Source of the DNA: Odoribacter sp. AF15-53
Lineage (GTDB): Bacteria > Bacteroidota > Bacteroidia > Bacteroidales > Marinifilaceae
Assembly: GCF_003479425.1 (NCBI RefSeq)
Contig: NZ_QUHC01000004.1
Coordinates: 62,001-126,000, forward strand
Direction: 5' to 3'
Length of the DNA stretch: 64,000 nt
Below are positions 58,501 to 64,000 of this stretch, one piece after another (the stretch's first letter is position 1; every line of letters starts with the position of its first letter). Both the position numbers and the translations under genes were made by a program. The notes under the pieces were generated by a model. That model ran no database searches and was not told where the DNA came from. It was given only the letters and a program-made list of their open reading frames with translations.

Positions 58501-58895
58501 ATGGCGAGGCTCAACGTGATCGAAACGAGATTGAGCGTGAGTATGGTGGCGAGTATCCCGAGGCTTTTCCCGAGTATGTATTCCGAGTTGTTGATCTGCC
58601 TTGGTCTTAACGCTTCGAGCGTTTCGGCTCTTGTTTCGCTTCTTCTCCATTCGCTGACGGCTAGTATGATAAGGAAGGACTGGAGGTACGAGAACAGGAG
58701 AGCGTTAATGAACGGCAAGCAGGAGGGGAGTGCTATCATGTACCAGAAGGCGGTGTATTGTTTGCCTTGCTGGAAATATTGTAACATGAATATCACGATT
58801 AGTCCGAGAATGGCGATCCCGGTGAGTACGGGGGTTCTACGGAGTATTTTGCATTCGAAGCGGGCTACTGTTTTTATGTTTTGCAGGTTCATCAT
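55557..58895 (-). CDS. ABC-2 type permease fused to an M1-peptidase-like domain, copy 2
   Basis: A paralogue (1112 residues) of the 49655 gene, with the same order. ABC-2 membrane domain (RRSETRAETLEALRPRQINNSEYILGKSLG) comes first. The M1-like extracytoplasmic region follows (LEYQGIIDERICYLDIPP, YTLLTPESIWYPVILPP, FENHYNLRYPFKRFVLTETPVSF) and again lacks HExxH. The golvesin-type C-terminus is LPKTGQYEIFILT, WISIGTYHLNEGEITLILND and SADAVKWKYI. Identity to copy 1 looks moderate throughout, so the duplication is old. The gene starts about 45 bp from promoter P5. A function in sensing or exporting a peptide or glycan is inference. Confidence 0.8.
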   Translation of the reverse strand: MMNLQNIKTVARFECKILRRTPVLTGIAILGLIVIFMLQYFQQGKQYTAFWYMIALPSCLPFINALLFSYLQSFLIILAVSEWRRSETRAETLEALRPRQINNSEYILGKSLGILATILTLNLVSITLSLAIHLFNSDAPFHLRPYIFYLFTFTLPSAIFLTGISTALSGWLRGKGISLIILLAFFLVSWYYLPLLQHGLFDYQATRLPNLFSDITGHAALTPYLLHRLFFLITGIATVILAIGFEKRLPHHVRDNTHSRMAGTGTLFLALLVATNFFYHFKNIDTIREHYRATQLKHDQVTPVQVKKHEITVKQEKNQLFVQSLLRLENPTESRVEEIKLYLNPGLKITHVTNRHGQAIPYQREHQVIRFEQSLAPGDSITLALEYQGIIDERICYLDIPPPDYWDSQLYASPLHTGKHYAYVSDDYTLLTPESIWYPVILPPVNLRSPYLSGKHFTRFHLNVIQRHNKTIITQGTPRLSGDTTRFDIGHALPAISLCIGDYEKRSIVVDSVLMELYTFKNHFHLANLFEEMTDEELHTCLREQKEYFENHYNLRYPFKRFVLTETPVSFASNDRQWADTHEHVQPEIIMFPEKWITLRKLAPKHVRKLIATHKQSRNTLGIKDYISDGDIYLKMYFTRIALQNFSTSFTSRNLLIPFLPSSQREYSINKQNIRGLFNAFTNYWQSSKYPIVNKVIFTFESQNNIQDINFEGNIKWYLAHHYLSSHSFRDAINNQALSRDIFDEILRLKTGDLLNHVTLKTTGKNFLHFIRTYKNKFPFQALSFDSFIHEVKQEYDIELASILPSWYDSSRIPSYIIKDIHIFQIETDDDNCYKVCFKIQNTSDTDGIISLTTNGKEQKKYYLIPAYSYWSIREKYQEKTHTVSIHTPLSQNIPSGYLQSFNSIINTTRDTSSGMFQLSPRDFLPNSDEIIVDNEDPGFRIVEPIKSLKLNYFTKEFQNPVFKSISTQPYTKDIFPNHWTKFIHSSYFGTTIKSIVCKKAGKGDHHVSWTAHLPKTGQYEIFILTLYFQSPDRNIYEQFYTLKNQNIEENITITTSKEYPTQEWISIGTYHLNEGEITLILNDKGTHPHQIISADAVKWKYIKNKNGSSYE

Positions 58896-58937
58896 TGTTA
58901 TGTTTTAGGGGGGACACGAGGTCTTTCCTGTTTATAT

Positions 58938-58966
58938 AATGACACCGCCCGGATCGGGAGGAGATG
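58938..58966 (-). promoter_or_regulatory. ECF-type promoter P5 (permease copy 2)
   Basis: Minus strand: CATCTC (58961-58966), 15 bp, GTGTCATT (58938-58945). It has one change in each box and is the only site without a divergent partner. It lies between the end of the sigma gene and permease copy 2. Confidence 0.5.
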
Positions 58967-59002
58967 AATGGAATAAAGAGAATATGTGAAAAAGAGAGCG
59001 TT

Positions 59003-59515
59003 TTATAGTTCTTGTTCCTTGTACCTGGAAATGAGGTACTCCTTTAGTTTCTTCATGGCGGAATACTTTAATGTTTTTATCGTGTTGACGGAAACACCGA
59101 TCACCTGGGCTATTTCTTTATTTTCATAACCGGAGAGTACGAGGCGCATGATACGGGCACTTTGGCCCGGAAGTTTGTTGATTGCGTCGATGAGTATCTG
59201 GTTGATGTCTTCTTCTATCAATCGGTTGAGGACGGTTGGGTGTTCGTATTCTTCAATTTCCAGTTTGTTGTATCTTTTTTTTTCTCGTTCTGTTCCCCGT
59301 AAGTAGTTCAATGATTCATTTTTTATCATGGTGTAGAGGTAACTGCTTGCGGATTCAATATCGGGGTAGTTTTCCCGGTTTTTCCAGAATTTGATGATGA
59401 CTTCCTGGGTTATATCCTGTGCGATGTCGGGCGAGCCGATGAAGCGTAGGGCAACGGCACGCATGGAGGAATAGTGTTTTCGGATGAAAATTTCTAGCTG
59501 TTGACTTTCTCTCAT
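59003..59515 (-). CDS. ECF-type RNA polymerase sigma factor
   Basis: A sigma-70 family ECF factor of about 170 residues. From ATG 59515 (MRESQQLEIFIRKHYSSMRAVALRFIGSPDIAQDITQEVIIKFWKNR) region 2 contains the DITQEV core. Region 4 contains RIMRLVLSGYENKEIAQVIGVSVNTIKTLKYSAMKKLKEYL. The GTG at 59527 is an alternative start. It is divergent from FecR, with a 775-bp region between the two start codons that contains P6 and P7. It probably recognises the CATCCC-N15-GTGTCTAT sites around it, including the one in front of itself (P6), so it may be autoregulated. Confidence 0.92.
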   Translation of the reverse strand: MRESQQLEIFIRKHYSSMRAVALRFIGSPDIAQDITQEVIIKFWKNRENYPDIESASSYLYTMIKNESLNYLRGTEREKKRYNKLEIEEYEHPTVLNRLIEEDINQILIDAINKLPGQSARIMRLVLSGYENKEIAQVIGVSVNTIKTLKYSAMKKLKEYLISRYKEQEL

Positions 59516-59527
59516 AATTTGTAGCAC

Positions 59528-60010
59528 TTATACAGACCGTATTGTTCGTGTGAAGTTTGCGTCAGGGGTGATTATAGAAAATGTGGAATCGTGTTTTTTG
59601 AAATATCCTTCATTTGTAATTGTTGTCGGATATGAATCGTGAAGGAAAATTCGTATCGTGAACACAAGGTGGATAAAAATTCCGTGAGGACAAAGTGTCA
59701 TCAAATCTTGATGTCTGTTTTTTGGGGGCGAATTGTCGGGGATGGCTCTTCGAGGATTGTTTTCTGATAGTTTGTAATAAGTGTTAAATATTGGAAATGC
59801 TATCTTGGGGTTATTGTTGGTCCAAAAGTTTAGAGGACAGGGAAATAGTCCCTGTGGATACAAGGTGTCGGGGAATGCACGGAGACTTCGAGAGGGAATC
59901 TCCGGGGAAATAAGATTTTGCGGCAGGGAATCTCGGTTGAAATGTTTGATTGTTAACGTGCTCTGGGTGTTCATACAACATACTGGATATTTGTTCGACA
60001 CGGTATATTA
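59528..60010 (-). other. Long leader region between P6 and the sigma gene
   Basis: About 480 nt lie between P6 and the sigma start. One frame on the minus strand is open for 157 codons (GTG at 60001 to TAA at 59528), ending right before the sigma start codon. Its composition (Pro-, Asn- and His-rich, no fold-like pattern) and base use are unlike the neighbouring genes. It may be an untranslated leader, a small RNA, or decayed coding sequence. Confidence 0.35.
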
Positions 60011-60015
60011 TAGTT

Positions 60016-60044
60016 ATAGACACCGCTCGGAATCTTGTGGGATG
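60016..60044 (-). promoter_or_regulatory. ECF-type promoter P6 (sigma side)
   Basis: Minus strand: CATCCC (60039-60044), 15 bp, GTGTCTAT (60016-60023). It is divergent from P7 and faces the sigma gene across the long leader. Confidence 0.6.
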
Positions 60045-60235
60045 AATGAAATCCTGTTTTTTTTACTTGAAATCTGTGATTTTGGCTGAGTCTGTCCGGG
60101 AGGTGGTGACGTGGTGATTGTTGAATATGGATTTTTGAGATATCGGATATTTTTTTTCAGATTCCGGTTTTAGCCTGTGGAGGAATGTTTCGGACAGGCT
60201 TTGTCACGAGGCGTGAAAAAAAACAGGATTTGATT

Positions 60236-60264
60236 CATCCCGTACTTTGACCAGTGGTGTCTAT
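60236..60264 (+). promoter_or_regulatory. ECF-type promoter P7 (FecR)
   Basis: CATCCC (60236-60241), 15 bp, GTGTCTAT (60257-60264), 27 bp before the FecR ATG. The P6-P7 pair is bordered inside by another inverted repeat (AAATCCTGTTTTTTTT and its complement, 60049-60064 and 60216-60231). Confidence 0.65.
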
Positions 60265-60290
60265 ATACAAAATGCAAGATGATTTAGGTG

Positions 60291-61496
60291 ATGAAGAGAG
60301 AACAAATACTGGCAAGAATTATTATCCGGGTACGCTTGGAAATGGCTTCCAATGAAGAACGGGAGATTTTAGGTGAATGGTTGGACGAGAAAGCGGCCAA
60401 TCGGAGGTTGTATAAGGATATTATCAGGGGAAAGTGTATTGCACGAAGATTGAGATTAGAGGATGAAATTAATCAGACGACTGATTTCCAAAAAGTTTAC
60501 GAAGAGGTGTCTCGTCGTTTGTCCGTGCATGGTTCTCGTCGGATGCCGTTGAGGCGAATCGTGGTGGGTGCGGCCATAGCATCGTGTTTCGTGGGGATTT
60601 TAACGATTTTTCATCCCTTAGTGAAGGTGGAGGTACACCGGACGATGAGTCTTCAAGGTGATCTGAAAGAGATAACGGTGGAGAAAGAGAAGGTGATGCT
60701 CGTGTTGGGGAACGGGGAACGTATCGGGCTGGTGAAGCACGTGCCCGATAGTCTGAAGTTGGCGCAAGCTACATTGATCGGGGCGAAGGGGAGTTTGTTG
60801 TACGAGATAAATACGGATTCTGTTCCGGCACAGGAAGAGTTCCATAAAATAATGACGGCCGTGGGTGGAGATTTTTTTGTCGTGTTAAGTGATGGAACGC
60901 GAGTGTGGTTGAATTCCACGTCGGAATTAGTTTATCCGGTACAGTTTATTGGTGATCGCCGGGTGGTACAGTTGAAAGGGGAGGCGTATTTCGAGGTGAA
61001 GCACGATTCGTCACGGCCGTTTATTGTTCAGGTGAGAGATGTAGAAACCAAGGTGTTGGGGACGGCATTCAATATCAGTGCGTACGAGGATGAGGAGTCG
61101 GTTTACACGACATTGTTGACGGGAAAAGTACAGGTGAGTTTAAGGGATCAGAAATCGGATATCCCGTCGATGGTGTTGAAGCCGGGGATGCAGTCTTGCT
61201 GGAAAAAAGGGACAGGAGAGTTTTCCGTGCGGAAAGTGGATACGAAGAACGTGGTGGCGTGGCGTTACGGGGAGTTCGTGTTTGACGAGGATGATATAGA
61301 GGTGGTGACCCGGATGTTGTCTCGCTGGTACGATGTCCGTTTCGTGCATGACGGAGGAATGAAGGGACGACACACGTTTAGCGGGAAGATGAGTAAGGAT
61401 GAGAAGTTGACGTCTATTTTGAAGATGTTGACGCTGGCGGGGGGACCGGAGTTTAAGTTCGAGAATGGAGTTGTACATATTATAGAAAAAAGGTGA
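60291..61496 (+). CDS. FecR-family anti-sigma factor
   Basis: A membrane anti-sigma factor of 401 residues from ATG 60291. The N-terminal cytosolic region (about 1-80) binds the ECF sigma in this family. One membrane helix follows (RRIVVGAAIASCFVGILTIF). The periplasmic FecR domain has VLSDGTRVWLNSTSELVYPVQF, VQLKGEAYFEVKHD, VLGTAFNISAYEDEESVYTTLLTGKVQV. The C-terminal part with WRYGEFVFDEDDIEVVTRMLSRWYDVRF is the usual STN-like end. The SusC-type receptor with an STN domain lies 90 bp downstream, so the three gene products form a signalling chain. It is expressed from P7. Confidence 0.93.
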   Translation: MKREQILARIIIRVRLEMASNEEREILGEWLDEKAANRRLYKDIIRGKCIARRLRLEDEINQTTDFQKVYEEVSRRLSVHGSRRMPLRRIVVGAAIASCFVGILTIFHPLVKVEVHRTMSLQGDLKEITVEKEKVMLVLGNGERIGLVKHVPDSLKLAQATLIGAKGSLLYEINTDSVPAQEEFHKIMTAVGGDFFVVLSDGTRVWLNSTSELVYPVQFIGDRRVVQLKGEAYFEVKHDSSRPFIVQVRDVETKVLGTAFNISAYEDEESVYTTLLTGKVQVSLRDQKSDIPSMVLKPGMQSCWKKGTGEFSVRKVDTKNVVAWRYGEFVFDEDDIEVVTRMLSRWYDVRFVHDGGMKGRHTFSGKMSKDEKLTSILKMLTLAGGPEFKFENGVVHIIEKR

Positions 61497-61562
61497 GAAA
61501 AAAATGCCGGAAATGTTTAGGAGGCATTCCCGGCTTGGGACCTTGCTGATAACAAGGTACTT

Positions 61563-61575
61563 GTTTAATTAAAAC
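61563..61575 (+). promoter_or_regulatory. Conserved 13-mer before the SusC start codon
   Basis: GTTTAATTAAAAC, 11 bp before the ATG at 61587. It is identical to those before the genes at 53174, 54806 and 55076. Confidence 0.55.
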
Positions 61576-61586
61576 AGAACAAAGCT

Positions 61587-64000
61587 ATGAAAAAAAACTG
61601 CAAAACAAAAGTGTTTTGTAGACTTTCGGTGATGCGTGGTGTGTTATGCGGATTGTTTTTACTATCCTTAATCACACTGTTGGATTATTCACCGGTCTAC
61701 GGACAGCAAAATGTAAAAAGAATTTCTTTGAAGCTTGAAGCGTCGGGTTTGCTTGAAGCGTTACGCGAAATTAATCGCTTGAGCGATAACCTGGTTGTGT
61801 TCAAGAAGGAGGAGGTAGAGCGGGAGAGAAAACGAGTAACCGTCGATTTGAGGAACGTGACGACCAAGGCGGCGGTAGAGGCTTGTGTGGAAGGGACGGG
61901 GCTAACTTGCATGGAGTACGAGGGGAAAGTGGTGGTGACACCTCGCCAGCAACCGACGTCGATCACGATCACGGGTACCGTACGGGATGTGGGGGGCGAG
62001 CCCTTGCCGGGAACGACGGTTGTCGTGAAAGGGGATTCCCTGTTACTGGGTACGAGTGCGGGGATAGACGGGACATATCGTTTCACGATCCCGACAAACG
62101 TGACGACATTGGTGTTTTCTTTCGTGGGGTACAAGTCGAAAGATGTGGTTATTGGCGGACGTACGAAGATCGACGTGGTGTTGGAAGAGGACGTGAAGAG
62201 CGTGGACGAGGTGGTGGTGACGGGGATTTTTACCCGCAAGGCGAGTAGTTACACGGGGGCAGTGGTGACGATGACTGCAAAGGATATCATGCGGGCGGGG
62301 AATCAGAATCTGTTTCAGAGTCTGAAGAATCTTGACCCGTCGTTGTTTATCATGGATAATCTGGAGATGGGGTCCAATCCGAACGCTATCCCGGAGATGA
62401 AAATGCGGGGTGTGTCAAGTTTCCCGTTGGAGGAGACTGGAGTCCGTCTGAAAGGAAATTACCAGAATAACCCGAATCAGCCGTTGTTTATGCTCGACGG
62501 GTTCGAGGTGACGGCAGAGCGGGTGATGGATATGGATATGAACCGGGTGGAGAGCGTGACTCTGTTGAAGGATGCTTCCGCAAAGGCGATTTACGGTTCA
62601 AAGGCGGCTAACGGGGTCGTGGTGATCACGACCAGGCGGTTGTCCGGTAACGAGCAGCGGGTGACTTACACGGGAAGTGTGGATATACAGATGCCGGATT
62701 TGAGTAGTTATAATTTGTGTAACGCAGAGGAGAAGCTGGAGGCGGAGCGAATTGACGGAATTTATGACGATGCGAATTTTCTGTTACATACAGAGAAACA
62801 GATGTTGTATCAACGGCGGAAACAGTTGATTGCCGCCGGACTGGATACTTATTGGTTGTCAAAGCCTTTGCGCACGGGAGTGGGACATAAGCATAACCTG
62901 AGTGTGGAGCTGGGTGACGCGGAGACTTTGAGGGCTGTGTTGGATTTGTCGTATAATCAGGTGATTGGTGTGATGAAGGGATCAGATCGACGGAATATTT
63001 CGGGGACTCTGGATTTGTCTTACCGGAGAAATAACCTGATTTTTAACAATACGATGACGGTGAACAGTAATAAGAGTTATGATTCTCCTTATGGTAATTT
63101 TAGTGATTATGCGAAGATGAATCCTTACTGGCGGGCTAAAGATACGGAAACGGGACAGGTGGTGCGTTGGGCCGAGAATAAGGTTGCCAACCCGATGTAT
63201 GATGCGGAAATCGGTACGTTGAAACGGGAGACTTACGTGGATTTCTTGAACAATTTTCAAGTAGAATGGAGGTTGATGAACAGTTTGATCCTGAGGGCCC
63301 GCGTGATGTTGTCGTTTAAACGGAATGATGGTGACGAGTTTTTGCCGGCCACGCATTCCAATTTTGCTGGTATCACGAAGGATTCCCCGGTGGAGGATCA
63401 ATTGCGGAAAGGGTCTTACCGGTTGGATAATGGCCGGAGTAGTGACGTGTCCGGGGATATTCACGGGAATTATGCTATCACGTTAGGTAAACATGCGATT
63501 GTGGCAATGGGCGGTTTTGGAATATCCGAATATTCGTACCAGGCTTACGTGCATCGGGCCGAGGGTTTCCCGAACAGTCAATCTGCGGATATCACGTTTG
63601 CCCGTCAGTACGCGTTGGATAAGCGGCCGGAAGGATCGTCTTCTTTACGGCGAGAGATTAATTTTGTGTTGGGTGGTGTTTATAGTTATGACGATCGGTA
63701 TTTCTTGGATTTTAACGTGCAGACCAGCGCATCTTCTCTTTACGGGAATGATAATCGCTGGGCCACGGGGTGGTCCGTGGGTGTGGGGTGGAACTTGCAT
63801 AACGAACCTTTCTTTCCTTGGAAGGATTTGGTCAGTCAATTTAAAGTACGGGGTTCGATCGGGTTGACCGGGAACCAGAATTTCGATACGAACGAGGCGG
63901 TGGCAACTTACCAGTATTACACGGATGCGAATTATTTGGGAATGACGGGGTCTTATCTCGGTCGTTTGGCGAATCCTTCGTTGAAGTGGGAACAGAAGAA
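61587..64000 (+). CDS. SusC/RagA-family TonB-dependent receptor with STN domain (partial)
   Basis: The gene starts at ATG 61587 and runs off the window end after about 805 residues. The signal peptide is long (to about residue 45, ending SPVYGQQ). A secretin/TonB STN domain follows (VKRISLKLEASGLLEALREINRLSDNLVVF, VTTKAAVEACVEGTGLTCMEYEGKVVVT), then a CarboxypepD_reg domain (ITGTVRDVGGEPLPGTTVVVKGDSLLLG). Next comes the SusC linker SVDEVVVTGIFTRKASSYTGAV and the plug with MLDGFEVTAERVMDMDMNRVESVTLLKDASAKAIYGSKAANGVVVITT. The beta-barrel begins after about residue 360. The STN domain allows signalling to FecR. A SusD partner is expected downstream, outside the window. The substrate is unknown. 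Confidence 0.93.
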   Translation, partial: MKKNCKTKVFCRLSVMRGVLCGLFLLSLITLLDYSPVYGQQNVKRISLKLEASGLLEALREINRLSDNLVVFKKEEVERERKRVTVDLRNVTTKAAVEACVEGTGLTCMEYEGKVVVTPRQQPTSITITGTVRDVGGEPLPGTTVVVKGDSLLLGTSAGIDGTYRFTIPTNVTTLVFSFVGYKSKDVVIGGRTKIDVVLEEDVKSVDEVVVTGIFTRKASSYTGAVVTMTAKDIMRAGNQNLFQSLKNLDPSLFIMDNLEMGSNPNAIPEMKMRGVSSFPLEETGVRLKGNYQNNPNQPLFMLDGFEVTAERVMDMDMNRVESVTLLKDASAKAIYGSKAANGVVVITTRRLSGNEQRVTYTGSVDIQMPDLSSYNLCNAEEKLEAERIDGIYDDANFLLHTEKQMLYQRRKQLIAAGLDTYWLSKPLRTGVGHKHNLSVELGDAETLRAVLDLSYNQVIGVMKGSDRRNISGTLDLSYRRNNLIFNNTMTVNSNKSYDSPYGNFSDYAKMNPYWRAKDTETGQVVRWAENKVANPMYDAEIGTLKRETYVDFLNNFQVEWRLMNSLILRARVMLSFKRNDGDEFLPATHSNFAGITKDSPVEDQLRKGSYRLDNGRSSDVSGDIHGNYAITLGKHAIVAMGGFGISEYSYQAYVHRAEGFPNSQSADITFARQYALDKRPEGSSSLRREINFVLGGVYSYDDRYFLDFNVQTSASSLYGNDNRWATGWSVGVGWNLHNEPFFPWKDLVSQFKVRGSIGLTGNQNFDTNEAVATYQYYTDANYLGMTGSYLGRLANPSLKWEQK

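Noticed and set aside
59781..60089. 102-codon plus-strand frame in the sigma-FecR spacer
   Set aside because: It crosses promoter P6 and has no start context or domain pattern.

Overview
The window reads as a chromosomal segment of a Bacteroidales bacterium. Promoters follow the Bacteroidetes pattern (TTTG, about 19 bp, TAnnTTTG), Shine-Dalgarno sequences are largely absent, lipoproteins carry acidic surface-export signals after the lipobox Cys (CSDDDD), and there is a SusC-type TonB-dependent receptor with an ECF sigma/FecR pair. Together with DUF4925 lipoproteins, a DUF6266 protein and many ECF/FecR/SusC-type genes, this points to the Odoribacteraceae (Butyricimonas/Odoribacter-like). That placement is inference from gene style, not from a marker gene.

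Layout. 0-1 kb: a DUF6266 gene bracketed by inverted copies of a palindromic repeat. 1-8.9 kb: an NtrC-type regulator, repeat-rich DNA, a tiny membrane ORF plus kdpFABC (high-affinity K+ uptake), and a THUMP-like methyltransferase. 8.9-16.8 kb: a large hybrid sensor kinase, a BASS-type transporter, a broken DUF2007 gene, an EamA transporter, a histidine kinase whose catalytic His is replaced by Asn, and a small GNAT protein. 17-22 kb: an arsenic operon arsR-arsE-arsF-arsG-arsD-arsA-acr3, with the ArsR-type operator overlapping the -7 box. 22.3-28.5 kb: a YbjN-like protein paired with a cytosolic S1 protease, then an acetyltransferase, an EamA transporter, a ferredoxin-nitroreductase and a YdcF protein. 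28.5-35.6 kb: tRNA-Ser, tRNA-Pro, trxB, an outer-membrane beta-barrel, a DUF2027/Smr protein, urocanate hydratase and an RluA-type synthase. 35.8-41.6 kb: three DUF4925-type surface lipoproteins and one divergent calycin-like/PCMD lipoprotein. The divergent intergenic region has two inverted recombinase-like sites around a promoter. 41.7-49.6 kb: the full histidine operon hisG-D-C-B-H-A-F-IE, preceded by a histidine-rich leader peptide and attenuator. 49.6-64 kb: an accessory locus with two 1.1-kilo-residue ABC-2 permease fusions, four small secreted CarboxypepD_reg-domain proteins, an ECF sigma factor, a FecR anti-sigma factor and an STN-containing SusC receptor that runs off the window end.

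The accessory locus looks like one cell-surface signalling regulon. Seven sites of the form CATCCC-N15-GTGTCTAT (one with minor changes at each end) lie in front of its transcription units, mostly in divergent pairs. Four of its genes, all for proteins with CarboxypepD_reg domains, share an identical 13-mer (GTTTAATTAAAAC) a few bases before the start codon. The simplest model is that the SusC STN domain signals to FecR, FecR releases the ECF sigma, and the sigma reads these promoters. Repeats are unusually dense elsewhere: six copies of a ~90-bp stem-loop element, 9-bp inverted arrays, and a small hairpin repeat that has been absorbed into the ends of his genes.
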